Assembly: GCA_028820845.1 (NCBI GenBank)
Contig: JAPPII010000108.1
Coordinates: 1 to 63,570 of the forward strand
Direction: 5' to 3'
DNA: 63,570 nt
DNA from: Candidatus Poribacteria bacterium
GTDB lineage: Bacteria > Poribacteria > WGA-4E > WGA-3G
The notes under the pieces are model-generated. The model had not been told where the DNA came from and ran no database searches. It saw nothing but the letters and a program-made list of their open reading frames with translations. This document shows, in pieces, positions 25,837 to 34,671 of the stretch; position 1 is the stretch's first letter; each line of letters opens with the position of its first letter. Both the position numbers and the translations under genes were made by a program.

Positions 25837-28131
25837 TTATTTCAAAATAATCATCCGCTTCATCTGATGGAAAGACGGCGTGGACAATCGGTAGAAATAA
25901 ACACCACTTGAAACCCGCTCACCCACATCATTTCGACCATCCCAATAGGCAGCACGTGTCCTGCCTTGATAGAAACCCGCTGGTTTGAAGCCAATCGAAA
26001 GCGTTCGCACCAGTCGCCCTGTCGTATCGTAAATTGATAGCGTCACAGGGGCTGACTCCGAAAGGCGATAAGGTATCCACGTTTCGGGATTGAACGGGTT
26101 GGGATAATTCTGCAACAGTAGGCTCTGCTGGGGTATGCCAATCCCGTCAAGTGTAATAGGGAGAACAGCGTTTGCCAGCGTGTCTGGCATCACGACGAAA
26201 TTCAGCTTCTCCGAAGCAATCTCTCCGGTTGCATCCGCAACGGTGACTTCCAGAGTGTCGCCAACCCAGACGACGCTCTGGCGGGAGAGATCGGCGGTCG
26301 CTGCGGCAAAGTAGCCGTCTTGCACACGACTCATCATAATAGCGTTCGTCCGCAGGTTTCTTACAGTGACCAGATAGCCATCAAGGTTCTGCACACCTTC
26401 TAATTGCCCACTGACAACGAAAGCCCAAGTGCTATTTGGCGTGTCAATTGACCTGGCAATCGGTGCCGCAGGAACTTGCGGTTGATTCGTCCACGGTGCC
26501 CCGACAAAGGCAGCCTGTCGTGCCTGCGGCACGTTGACGATGTATCCCTTTGCCCCTTCAATTGGGAACCCGTTGCCCGGTGCATCCGGTGTCCAGCCAA
26601 CGAACTCTTGGTTGACATCATCAAGCTTAATTACTGTCGTTGCGCCAACCATCTCCGCCAGCGACCGAGCGTTCATCGGCGTGCGAGGCTTCAGCGGCGC
26701 GGAGATCATGTTCAATCCTTGGGAGAGAGAAGCATAGTAGACATCGCTGAAATCGTCTCCGTCGGCGACAGGTTCATGGCTGTGGTCGGTGTCCCCTGCT
26801 GGCGCAGGTCCCAGCGGTGCAACCCAACCCAAGGCTGTCATATTCACTGGGTGTCCTTCGACAGAAAATGTCCTGCTGACGGATACAGTGTCAAGGTCAA
26901 CCTCAAGAACCTCACCGGCATTGGGATTGCTGACATAGGCGAACCCACTACCGAGAGTCAGCGCGGGGAGAAGACCTTCCGCATCACTGAAATCTGCAAC
27001 CACTTGTGTCGATCCGAGCAACGTCCAATCGATCGGGTTGAACACCTGCAACAGACCGTCAACGGTCAGCACTGCTAACTTATCTCCATGTTCCTTCTCA
27101 AAACCGAAGCCACGATAGGCTGCTGGCAGTTCCTGAATGTCGTTCGGGTCAAGCTCGGTCGAATCGGGGTGGATACGGACGAGGGCTCTGTAGCCCGGCT
27201 CCGGGCGGCTACCGTAATTGCCGATGGCAAACGGCTGGGCGTGATGAGACCTGACGATGCTCGTTCGCAGACCGTCAGGATAAGCGATCTTGTGTGCGGA
27301 GAACAGACCGGTCACTGGGTCGTGGGTCATCACAAAAACGCCACCATCCCCCGTGCCATCCTCACGTTTCTCATTACAGCCAGCTATGAAATGTTCGCCG
27401 ACTATCGTTTCGCCGTGCATACCGAGGCAGGATGCTTGGAAATCTTCCTTGTCGTTGAACGTTTGAACAATATTTCCGTATTCATCAACTACCGCAAAGC
27501 CGCTCGGAAGTGAGCCGAACTCACGGTCAGGATCGGGGAGCGAGAAAATTATCTTGCCGCCGTGCACCGGTGCTCCGACACCGTGCTGCGCCGCAGAGGT
27601 CAATATGAGCGTGTCCGGGTTGGGTAAGAACAAATCTTCCTCGCGCACAGTGACGTTTTTTGAATCCACACCCTCACCAAAATTGCCATCAAAGTGGATG
27701 TTAACACGCCCTTCGTGGGAAACAAAGTGAATTGGTCTTTGCGAGTTTGCGAGTTCGCCGGTAAGGTTGAACGGCAGCAAGCTCGGTCTGCCTTTCTCCT
27801 TATCGAAATGATCGCCGTGCGCTTCCAGGTACAGACCGGAGTCGATGAAATTAACGCTGTTGTCACCAGTTTGAACAACGCCTGCGATGCGACCGCTTTC
27901 GGTCGTGTAAACACGCGCGGCCCCTTCCACCATGAAGGTTTCTATCACTTCTCCATTGTCAAGTTCAATAAGTTGGAGTAAACCGGTTTCGCCATCTGCA
28001 ACAAGTAACCGACCCAGCGGCTGACTAGGCGGATCATCATCATACTCTTGTGCCATGGCTGGCATTGAGATGATTGAAGAAAATATCAAAAACATAAACA
28101 GAGCCAGTTTGGCTCTCATGCAAGTAAGCAT
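25837..28131 (-). CDS. aztD: AztD-like periplasmic zinc-chaperone propeller with C-terminal sorting domain
   Basis: The 764-residue protein has a signal peptide ending near MPAMAQEYD. Residues about 35-440 resemble the AztD propeller (GRLLVADGETGLLQLIELD, AHGDHFDKE, RPIHFVSHEGRVNIHFDG), with His-rich turns suited to zinc. A TDHSHEP stretch follows near 455. A second region of about 200 residues (LSQGLNMISAPLKPRTP onward) precedes a C-terminal FlgD/type IX-sorting-like domain with NYPNPFNPETWIPYRL, WDGRNDVGERVSSGVYFYRL and a basic end. AztD hands zinc to the binding protein AztC in the periplasm. The C-terminal fusion is unlike the short AztD I know and suggests surface anchoring or secretion. 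Confidence 0.7.
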   Translation of the reverse strand: MLTCMRAKLALFMFLIFSSIISMPAMAQEYDDDPPSQPLGRLLVADGETGLLQLIELDNGEVIETFMVEGAARVYTTESGRIAGVVQTGDNSVNFIDSGLYLEAHGDHFDKEKGRPSLLPFNLTGELANSQRPIHFVSHEGRVNIHFDGNFGEGVDSKNVTVREEDLFLPNPDTLILTSAAQHGVGAPVHGGKIIFSLPDPDREFGSLPSGFAVVDEYGNIVQTFNDKEDFQASCLGMHGETIVGEHFIAGCNEKREDGTGDGGVFVMTHDPVTGLFSAHKIAYPDGLRTSIVRSHHAQPFAIGNYGSRPEPGYRALVRIHPDSTELDPNDIQELPAAYRGFGFEKEHGDKLAVLTVDGLLQVFNPIDWTLLGSTQVVADFSDAEGLLPALTLGSGFAYVSNPNAGEVLEVDLDTVSVSRTFSVEGHPVNMTALGWVAPLGPAPAGDTDHSHEPVADGDDFSDVYYASLSQGLNMISAPLKPRTPMNARSLAEMVGATTVIKLDDVNQEFVGWTPDAPGNGFPIEGAKGYIVNVPQARQAAFVGAPWTNQPQVPAAPIARSIDTPNSTWAFVVSGQLEGVQNLDGYLVTVRNLRTNAIMMSRVQDGYFAAATADLSRQSVVWVGDTLEVTVADATGEIASEKLNFVVMPDTLANAVLPITLDGIGIPQQSLLLQNYPNPFNPETWIPYRLSESAPVTLSIYDTTGRLVRTLSIGFKPAGFYQGRTRAAYWDGRNDVGERVSSGVYFYRLSTPSFHQMKRMIILK

Positions 28132-28173
28132 AGATGTAAATTCCTTTTCAATTTAGATTGTTTTAAGATTTAG

Positions 28174-28272
28174 GTTGAATTTAGCCAGTGGTCCAGCTAA
28201 CGATGCCCGTCTGCTTCACCTCCACCAGCCGTTTGTGAATCTTGTATTGCCGGGCTTTCCCGGTGTTTCCAT
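28174..28272 (-). pseudogene. Degraded copy of the CTEEGCPP-protein 3' end
   Basis: This stretch is nearly identical to 24554-24652, the last third of the 86-residue gene plus its stop. It differs by several substitutions and one missing G in the run at the GXXF codons, which breaks the frame. It lies just upstream of the AztD-like gene, showing that part of the island was duplicated or rearranged. Confidence 0.75.
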
Positions 28273-28413
28273 ATCATACACAAACAATTCAGAAAACTGT
28301 ATCACAAGAAACCACGCTTGTTGCAGCAGTCTGCGATACAACGCCAAAATCCCTCAATACCCTATGTAAGACGCAACTCATATTAACGGATTTGACTTAC
28401 ACTCCATGCTTGA

Positions 28414-28428
28414 GCAAGAACCGTGCCA
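28414..28428 (-). promoter_or_regulatory. Consensus sigma-54 (-24/-12) promoter
   Basis: Read leftward, TGGCAC (28428-28423), five bases GGTTC, then TTGC (28417-28414) match the sigma-54 consensus exactly, with flanking T and T as in TTGGCACGGTTCTTGCT. It points at the AztD-like gene, whose start is about 280 bp downstream. A sigma-54 activator gene lies just upstream on the same strand. It falls inside a short unidentified open frame, so a chance match is possible. Confidence 0.5.
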
Positions 28429-28614
28429 ATCGGTGAAATCGTGATATCCATCCCTGTCATAACTTTGTTTGTCAAGGCGGTACGCAGATCCATACCGTAC
28501 GCGATGTGATCGGGTTGCTTAAAGTTGTTTTTTCTTGAATGTTCCAATATGAAGCACGTTTGCGAGCAGTACGGGGTACGAAGCCTTTGATAAAGCGGGT
28601 TACAGCGTGTTGTA

Positions 28615-28645
28615 TTTCAAAATGAAACAGTGTTTCATTTTGAAA
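28615..28645. promoter_or_regulatory. Perfect 14-bp palindrome, possible activator site
   Basis: TTTCAAAATGAAAC (28615-28628) and GTTTCATTTTGAAA (28632-28645) pair perfectly around AGT. It is about 200 bp upstream of the -24/-12 promoter, the usual distance for a sigma-54 enhancer site, and 9 bp beyond the activator gene stop. A terminator role is the alternative, but no U tract follows. Confidence 0.5.
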
Positions 28646-28653
28646 AAACATTT

Positions 28654-29634
28654 TTACGGTAGTAGGTTATATTTGTCCAATTTCCGATAAAGTGTGGTTC
28701 TACCGATGCCCAACTGCTGTGCGGCATCGGACATATTACCGCCTGTCACTTTGAGAGCGTGGACGATGGCTCTCCGTTCAACTTCGCCAAGCGGCAGAAT
28801 AACAGTGGTATCCATCGGGTCATTTGTAATGGCTTGTGAACTCTCTTGTGTTAGGGATAAAGGGAGGCTTTGGGGTTGCAGCAGGTCTGTCGTCTCATAT
28901 AAAACTGCACTTGCAATAATATTTTCCAGTTCGCGCACGTTGCCTGGGAAGTCGTGCTGCCTCAGCATTTGTAAGGCATCAGTAGAAATGGCGCGAATGG
29001 ATTTCTCGGCGGCTGCGGCATATTTTGTTAGGAAGTGATCAGCCAAGATAGGGATATCTTCGCGCCGTTTTCTGAGTGGCGGAACCGTGATGTGGAATGC
29101 CGAGATTCGATAGTACAAATCCTTACGAAAATATCCATTTCTGATAGCATCTTCTAAATCCTGATTCGTAGCAGCCAGGATCCGGAGGTCAATGGAGATG
29201 GTGCTTGTGCCACCGAGCCTTTGACATTCTCGTTCTTGTAGGACACGCAGCAACTTCGCTTGCAAAGTGAGTGGCATATCCCAAATTTCATCGAGAAAAA
29301 GTGTACCGGTGTTCGCTTGTTCAAACTTTCCGATGCGTTGATGGGTTGCTCCGGTGAAAGCCCCACGTTCATGGCCAAATAATTCACTTTCAATCAAGTC
29401 GGTTGGTATTGCAGCACAATTGATGGCAACGAAAGGGCCTACTTTTCGCGAGCTGTTATCATGTATTGATTTTGCGATCAATTCTTTACCAGTCCCGGTT
29501 TCACCTTGAATTAGGACAGTAATATCCCCTGCTGCCGCTGTTTGAATCTGTGTGAACACCTGTTGCATTTTTTTATTTTTGCCGATGATTTCGCCAAAGG
29601 AATAGTCTGTTTCAAGTTTGGTCTGTAATGCCAT
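28654..29634 (-). CDS. Sigma-54-dependent activator lacking a receiver domain
   Basis: The 326-residue protein consists of an AAA+ domain and a C-terminal Fis-type helix-turn-helix. Visible motifs are [11 protein letters not shown], Walker A GETGTGKE, the sigma-54 contact loop ERGAFTGA, Walker B GTLFLDEI, the arginine-finger region [19 protein letters not shown] and the DNA-binding [16 protein letters not shown]. It drives open-complex formation at -24/-12 promoters. It has no N-terminal sensor, as in PspF, so control may come from a partner or from its expression level. AAGGGGGTATC before ATG 29634 fixes the start. A -24/-12 promoter lies downstream. Confidence 0.85.
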   Translation of the reverse strand: MALQTKLETDYSFGEIIGKNKKMQQVFTQIQTAAAGDITVLIQGETGTGKELIAKSIHDNSSRKVGPFVAINCAAIPTDLIESELFGHERGAFTGATHQRIGKFEQANTGTLFLDEIWDMPLTLQAKLLRVLQERECQRLGGTSTISIDLRILAATNQDLEDAIRNGYFRKDLYYRISAFHITVPPLRKRREDIPILADHFLTKYAAAAEKSIRAISTDALQMLRQHDFPGNVRELENIIASAVLYETTDLLQPQSLPLSLTQESSQAITNDPMDTTVILPLGEVERRAIVHALKVTGGNMSDAAQQLGIGRTTLYRKLDKYNLLP

Positions 29635-29732
29635 GATACCCCCTTTCATAAAAATTAACAAGTGAATAGCACCGAGATGTTCAGCGATGTCGTCAATAAC
29701 AATCCTTTCTGGTTTTTGCAGAAGTATTTTTA

Positions 29733-29935
29733 ATGTTTGAGGTCAGGCATCAGAGCCACTTGGTCGGAGCCGAGGGCTTCACAACGAAACTCAATGCTGC
29801 CGTGAATGATGCATTTCTCCCGTTACGTTTTATCTTGAGTCCGGGGCCTCGTCATGACGTGACAGAAGCCCCGGCACTGATTACTGGGTATAAGTGTGAA
29901 TATGTTATTGCGGATGCGGGTTATAACTCCGATTT
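29733..29935 (+). pseudogene. IS5-family transposase remnant
   Basis: The frame reads GAEGFTTKLNAAV, LPLRFILSPGPRHDVTEAPALI and YVIADAGYNSD, the central DDE segment of IS5-like transposases; the Asp in IADAGY is the second catalytic acid. The N- and C-terminal parts are missing. The similarity stops at about 29935, where the 3' end of the ZnuA-like gene on the other strand begins. Confidence 0.75.
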
Positions 29936-30874
29936 CCCAATCAAAGCATGTACAATCGTATCAATATTATGTCGGATCATCCCGATGTAGGTACCTTCAG
30001 GTGTTCCCTCGTTTCCCATAGCGTCTGTGAAGAGTACACCACCAATCTTCACATCAAATCCTTTTGCCTTCACAGCGGCTTGCACCGCTTCAAGACTCCG
30101 TGAAGAGATGGATGATTCTACAAAAATAGCAGAGATACGCCGCTCTGCAATAAACGTCGCCAATTCCCGTACATCAGCGATACCGGCTTCTGTCGCGGTG
30201 CTAATACCTTGTAATCCACGTACCTCAAACCCGTACGCCTTTCCGAAGTAGTTAAAACAGTCGTGCGCAGTCACAAGCACGCGTTGCTGAGATGGTACGC
30301 GTTCCACTTGCGACTTTACATACTCGTCAAGTTCCATGAGTTTCGTGAGATAGCGTTCGGCATTGCTTTGGTACAGGACAGTATTATCAGCATCGAATTC
30401 ACTCAGGGCATCGCGAACCTTTCTGGCCGCTTGCATCCAAAGCTTCACGTCAAACCATAAGTGCGGATCGTAGAGTCCCTCGTATTCTGAGGGTGTTAGC
30501 AGTAGACTCCGATCTACGGCATCTGTTACGGCGACCGTCAGCGTGTCCCCCGACATCTTCGCAAGGATGTCCACCATTTTTGCTTCAAGGTGCAGCCCGT
30601 TATAGAAGATGATGTGTGCTAAACCGAGCCTTTGAACATCTTTAGGCGTCAGGTTGTAAAAGTGTGGGTCTACGCCAGGTTCCACTATCCCAGTCACCGC
30701 AACGCGCGTACCGCCAACATTTTTAACAATATCAGTAATCATACCGATCGTGGTAACAACGCGAAGTTTATCGCCTGTGGCAACATCCAGCTGTCCCTTC
30801 GGATCACAGCCAGCCCATACCAGTATGCCTATTAAACACACTGCAATGTATATTCTCTGCATAATTTTAGGCAT
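29921..30874 (-). CDS. znuA: ZnuA/TroA-family metal-binding lipoprotein
   Basis: The 317-residue protein is the substrate-binding part of a zinc or manganese ABC importer. The lipobox ends at AGC near residue 23. Metal ligands are visible in DPHFYNLTPKD, DPHLWFDV, LVTAHDCFNYFG and VLFTDAMG. GLQGIST and SSISSRSLEAV are also typical of the MntA/TroA branch, so metal choice is not settled by sequence; the neighbours favour zinc. GTGAGG before ATG 30874 selects that start, and the gene overlaps the MerC-like gene by 8 bp. The permease and ATPase genes are absent; an IS5 remnant abuts the 3' end. Confidence 0.85.
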   Translation of the reverse strand: MPKIMQRIYIAVCLIGILVWAGCDPKGQLDVATGDKLRVVTTIGMITDIVKNVGGTRVAVTGIVEPGVDPHFYNLTPKDVQRLGLAHIIFYNGLHLEAKMVDILAKMSGDTLTVAVTDAVDRSLLLTPSEYEGLYDPHLWFDVKLWMQAARKVRDALSEFDADNTVLYQSNAERYLTKLMELDEYVKSQVERVPSQQRVLVTAHDCFNYFGKAYGFEVRGLQGISTATEAGIADVRELATFIAERRISAIFVESSISSRSLEAVQAAVKAKGFDVKIGGVLFTDAMGNEGTPEGTYIGMIRHNIDTIVHALIGKSEL

Positions 30875-31289
30875 TTTCTGCCTCACATGTTAAACAGGTC
30901 TTACAGAGGTACCGATTCACGAGATGCGCCGATGCGAGTAAAACGCCGCCGATACTGTAAAAGACCACTTCAAAAGTGCCTTCAACGGCTGTCTGAGCGG
31001 TAGCGATGAATGCTAACGCCGCTATCAGTACCAAAAACGCTCGCCAGTTTCGGTGGCGTCGAACCCCCCACGCTAAACTCCCAACTGCCAATCCAATTGC
31101 CGCAAGGATAAGGACCAATTCAACACGCTCATTCGCAAGGAAACTCAACCCAATTAAAGGCAAAACTGTCCCTAAAAGCGGCATTGCCAAGCAATGAATC
31201 GCGCATGCGACAGGGAGACACGCCGCGCATGCGACAGAGAGACACGCGCCCGTCGTATCTGCTAATTCGCGGTTAAAATATCTTTTCAA
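30867..31289 (-). CDS. MerC-like membrane protein
   Basis: This roughly 140-residue protein has four hydrophobic segments. Cysteine pairs occur at the N-terminus (GACLSVACAACLPVACAIHC) and the C-terminus (CKTCLTCEAEN), as in the MerC mercury-transport family, here probably for another soft metal. AAGGAG (31296-31301) touches ATG 31295 directly, too close for normal use. TTG 31289, six bases from it, is the better-placed start; ATG 31295 and ATG 31337 remain possible. It sits between the receptor and ZnuA-like genes in one minus-strand run. Confidence 0.65.
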   Translation of the reverse strand: MKRYFNRELADTTGACLSVACAACLPVACAIHCLAMPLLGTVLPLIGLSFLANERVELVLILAAIGLAVGSLAWGVRRHRNWRAFLVLIAALAFIATAQTAVEGTFEVVFYSIGGVLLASAHLVNRYLCKTCLTCEAENA

Positions 31290-31355
31290 TTTCATCTCCT
31301 TAGAAAATCGAGGACGTAGCAGTATGATAGAAATCATCGCCCACGTCCTACAATT

Positions 31356-33635
31356 TTAAAAATTAAGCTTATACAAGAGTTTCACATTCCGTCCCGGTTC
31401 CGGCATTGCTGCTTTGATGCGGGACAGATGTTCACGATACGTTGTATCAAAGAGGTTTTCAACCTCGAAAACGACCATGTTCTCAAGCTGCCACCACGAA
31501 AAATTGAGATAGCTGCCGATATCATAGACGAGATAGCCGTCTGTGGGTTCCTCAAATTCACCGAGTCGGGTCTGGCTGCCTGAAAAACGGGATGCGACAT
31601 ACAAATGCAACGGGGCAGGCGTGTAGCTGATGGCAAATTTACCGTTGAGGGGTGGGACACGCTCTAATGGTCGCCCATTGGTTTGAATCGTTCCGTTGAC
31701 GTAACTCATATTGAGCTGAAGATGAATCTGTGAGAGGATCTCACCACCTATCTGGATTTCAGCCCCATCCATTACAACATCGTGTCCCATGTATTGATAA
31801 ATCCACAACCATCCTGCTGCGCCGCTGCCCCACTCTTTTTCACCGCTGTTCGTCGGAACGAGATAGTTCTGTATCTGATTCCTGAAAAGCGCAAAGTTGA
31901 GTCTGAATCTGTCGTTTACGTATTTGGCGAAGAGTTCCGTGCCGTATCCGTTTTCGGATCCCAGTTCCGCATTGCCAATTTCATAAGAAAAGACAGCGAG
32001 ATGCGGACCATCGCTGAAAAGTTCCTCGATCCCCGGTGCGCGGAACGTTTTCATCAGGGTAGCCCCGGTACTCAGTCTATCTGTCCAATGGTAAATTCCA
32101 GAGGCAGCCCCGGAGAAACCGTTGAAATCGCGGCGTTGGACAGCTCCGGCTCGGACAACTGCCCCAGGTCTAAACGGTTCCGAACGCCTCAGGTCGTAGC
32201 GGATAGCCCCCTGTAAGGTGAATTTGTCAAAGTTACGCTGGTTTAGATAAAATCCCGCCAACGCGAACTCACGGGTGTGCGGGGTCCAGTAAAATCCGTC
32301 TGTGGCATGGTCTCGGTATTCCCACCAAACACCTGCAATCGCGTTGTCGAACAGATGCGCCATCGCTGAGACGTTGTAGGTTAACAAACCGAATTCGACA
32401 CCAAGTCTCCCGTTGGACTCCCATTCTTGATGCTGATAACGCGTATAGGCTGTCTGGAGTCTTACCTTTTCAAGTATTGCTGTATTGAATCGGTACTCCA
32501 TTTGTCCTTCATAACGTTGCTTGTCGAGCTCGATGTTGACCCCGCTAATATGTCCCTCTGGTGAGCCAGGAACGCCGTAATCTGAGCGATAACTGCTGCC
32601 AGAGGCACCGATGAACCCCCACGGCTTAATCAACGAAGCACCGCCTGAAAAATTAACATTTGAAAGGGCGGTATTTTCGAGTACACCTACCGGGGTTTGT
32701 ATATCAGATGCAAGGCGCCGATTCCATTCTACATTGCCCGCAAAATCACCAATTGGGAACGTAAAACCTGTTGTTCCAGTCAAACCTGAGTTTACAGATT
32801 CACCTTGGAACGTTAGGTGCATGTTAAGGCGTTTTGGCAAGACTTGAGGGATATTGTTGCTTTTGACGTTAATAACACCACCCAACGTGCTTGATCCGTA
32901 GATAAGCGATGCGGGGCCCCGCGTAATTTCAACGCCCTCGGCAGTCGTCGGATCAATGGATACGGCATGGTCGGCACTGGATGCCGATTTATCGCCGGTG
33001 CGTTCACCGTTTTCAAGGATGAGCAACCTGTCACCGCCCAATCCCCGAATAACAGGACGGGCGATCGCCCGTCCCATCATCCGTTGTGAAACGCCCAGCT
33101 CATCCGCCAACGTGTTCGCCAAGGTCATCCCTAACCGTCTTTGGAGTTCCGCTTCGCCCAATGCTAAGTCGGTTGTTTCTTCAAACTGTGAAAGAGAGCG
33201 ATTTGAACCGTATACCCTAATTGTTTCCAATTGAAAGGGCAGTGCCTCCAACGCAACCTGCAGATACGGGGTGGAGGCATTGACATCAACCCTCTGTTCA
33301 AACTGCCGATAGCCGACTTTCATGAACAGAAACGTCTGCTCTCCCTCCGGTACGCCGTCAAACTTAAATTTGCCGTTCGCGTCGGTCTGTACGCTTTTCT
33401 CAAGCCCGACAATACGAACGGTAACCCCAGTGAGTCGGGCGCGGCTCCGTGTTTCGACAACTTCTCCCTTTAGAGATGGCGTTGTGTCCGAGGCACTTTG
33501 GACATCTCTGAGATAGCAAAATAGACATACTATTATCCCAGATACCAACACGAATAGGTAGGGACGCTTTCTAAGCATCCCTACCGTGGGAGATCTGTGC
33601 GGACAAGCACAAGTGCTTAAACAAGTGCTTAACAT
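31356..33635 (-). CDS. TonB-dependent receptor, ZnuD-like
   Basis: The 759-residue outer-membrane protein has a signal segment (residues 20-48), a carboxypeptidase-regulatory-like domain (about 52-125, SLKGEVVETRSRARLTGV, TDANGKFKFDGV) and a plug with RPVIRGLGGDRLLILENG, SADHAVSIDP and EITRGPASLIYGSSTLGGV. The beta-barrel ends in aromatic Phe (LLYKLNF). The SADHAVSIDP plug stretch resembles the zinc receptor ZnuD. Energised by TonB, it would import zinc or a zinc chelate. AAGGGG precedes ATG 33635. It is downstream of the His-rich lipoprotein gene by 9 bp. Confidence 0.85.
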   Translation of the reverse strand: MLSTCLSTCACPHRSPTVGMLRKRPYLFVLVSGIIVCLFCYLRDVQSASDTTPSLKGEVVETRSRARLTGVTVRIVGLEKSVQTDANGKFKFDGVPEGEQTFLFMKVGYRQFEQRVDVNASTPYLQVALEALPFQLETIRVYGSNRSLSQFEETTDLALGEAELQRRLGMTLANTLADELGVSQRMMGRAIARPVIRGLGGDRLLILENGERTGDKSASSADHAVSIDPTTAEGVEITRGPASLIYGSSTLGGVINVKSNNIPQVLPKRLNMHLTFQGESVNSGLTGTTGFTFPIGDFAGNVEWNRRLASDIQTPVGVLENTALSNVNFSGGASLIKPWGFIGASGSSYRSDYGVPGSPEGHISGVNIELDKQRYEGQMEYRFNTAILEKVRLQTAYTRYQHQEWESNGRLGVEFGLLTYNVSAMAHLFDNAIAGVWWEYRDHATDGFYWTPHTREFALAGFYLNQRNFDKFTLQGAIRYDLRRSEPFRPGAVVRAGAVQRRDFNGFSGAASGIYHWTDRLSTGATLMKTFRAPGIEELFSDGPHLAVFSYEIGNAELGSENGYGTELFAKYVNDRFRLNFALFRNQIQNYLVPTNSGEKEWGSGAAGWLWIYQYMGHDVVMDGAEIQIGGEILSQIHLQLNMSYVNGTIQTNGRPLERVPPLNGKFAISYTPAPLHLYVASRFSGSQTRLGEFEEPTDGYLVYDIGSYLNFSWWQLENMVVFEVENLFDTTYREHLSRIKAAMPEPGRNVKLLYKLNF

Positions 33636-33644
33636 GGGTTCCCC

Positions 33645-34310
33645 TTATTGAACAGTTACCGGTATGGGAAGTGCTCCGGTGAAATCTGGGTGGTCCCCGT
33701 GAAGGAGTTGAAGTTTGATGCTCGTTTTGCCTGCCTTCAATCCCTCGAGTCCAAACGGTAACGCGTCACCATGTTCTTCACCTTCATGGTCATGGTCGTC
33801 ATGATCATCGTCATGATCATCGTCATGATCATCGTCATGCTCTTCACCTTCATGGTCATGGTCGTCATGGTCCAGATGAATCTGAATAATAGAGGCATCG
33901 TAACCCGTCAGACCCAAACTGAAGGATTCCAATCCGTCATGGTCATGGTCATGGTCATGGTCATCTTCACCCGGCGGGGCCGCTACTTCATCGAGATGGA
34001 GTTCCGCTTCATTCGCGTCAAGAAAATGTACATGTATCTCAATTTCTTCACCAACAGAAACGGTGAGACCGCCTTCATGGTGGCCTTGATGTTGATGATA
34101 GACCACGTTTCCATCGATTTCGAGGTTAAAGCCGTCGGCATCGGCGTGAAGGGGTGCATCCGCTTCGTGGTCGTGGTCATGGTCATCATCAACAATAGGG
34201 TTGTCATCTTCACCGCAACCGCCCATAAACGGGAGCACGGCTATGAAACTTATTAACATTAATCGTGAAATGACGACAGAAAAGTCGCCTTTATGAAAGT
34301 AGGTAAACAT
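33645..34310 (-). CDS. His/Asp-rich lipoprotein, probable zinc-binding
   Basis: The 221-residue protein has a lipobox at about residue 32 (LPFMGGC). It contains several long His/Asp/Glu runs: DDDHDHDHEAD after the lipobox, DDHDHDHDHDG in the middle and an (HDDD)-type run near residues 150-175. Between them are beta-rich segments (VSVGEEIEIHVHFLDANEAELHLDE). It could store or relay zinc at the outer membrane for the receptor. GGAG six bases before ATG 34310 marks the start. The runs are built from tandem GATCATCGTCAT-like repeats and are likely to vary in length. Confidence 0.75.
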   Translation of the reverse strand: MFTYFHKGDFSVVISRLMLISFIAVLPFMGGCGEDDNPIVDDDHDHDHEADAPLHADADGFNLEIDGNVVYHQHQGHHEGGLTVSVGEEIEIHVHFLDANEAELHLDEVAAPPGEDDHDHDHDHDGLESFSLGLTGYDASIIQIHLDHDDHDHEGEEHDDDHDDDHDDDHDDHDHEGEEHGDALPFGLEGLKAGKTSIKLQLLHGDHPDFTGALPIPVTVQ

Positions 34311-34671
34311 TGTATTCTCCAAATTTTTAAGTTTTTAAACTTCTGTAATCTAATGGTGCACAATATGTGCCTATCGCTTCTAAAATGAAATTACACTTAA
34401 CAGCGAACATGCCACGCGAAAGATATGGAACACGTGCAGACATGCCGCGAGTGCTTCGTGCTTTGTTAGAATAATAGAGGTGCCTATAGACCTCCTGAAA
34501 AAGCACCATTCATTGATACACAATCAGGTGGTGTCTACCATAGAAACACTACTATATGTGGCAAAGCAGAATGTTGCAAAGCAGAGATGTACTAAAGCGC
34601 GGGACGCGTATAGGTACCCCCGCGATCTCTGGACAATAAAAAATACAAGCAAGCAAAAACAAAGCCTGCCT
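34311..34671. other. Gene-free stretch inside the zinc operon
   Basis: I see no convincing gene in these 360 bp. A small hairpin (AGGTGCCTATAGACCT, 34479-34494) is present. The stretch may be a leader or a decayed gene. Confidence 0.4.

Larger units (their letters stand above)
28273..28653. other. Gene-free stretch with regulatory sites
   Basis: No full gene is seen in these 380 bp. On the minus strand a frame of about 45 codons ends at TAA 28383 (reading ...DLRTALTNKVMTGMDITISP and on), perhaps a gene fragment, but I do not recognise it. The stretch also contains the sigma-54 promoter match (28414-28428) and the palindrome (28615-28645) listed separately. Confidence 0.5.

Noticed and set aside
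26476-27078. 200-codon plus-strand frame
   Set aside because: It lies wholly inside the AztD-like gene on the other strand and shows no family signature; the G+C-rich sequence leaves few stops.
28615-28645. Intrinsic terminator of the sigma-54 activator gene
   Set aside because: Not fully excluded, but there is no U tract and the stem is AT-rich; the enhancer-site reading explains position and symmetry better.
33771-34256. 161-codon plus-strand frame rich in Met, Val and Ile
   Set aside because: It is the antisense of the His/Asp repeats in the lipoprotein gene; the tandem codons keep the opposite strand open.
34329-34671. Small plus- and minus-strand frames in the zinc-operon gap
   Set aside because: They are short, lack ribosome-binding sites and have no recognisable similarity.
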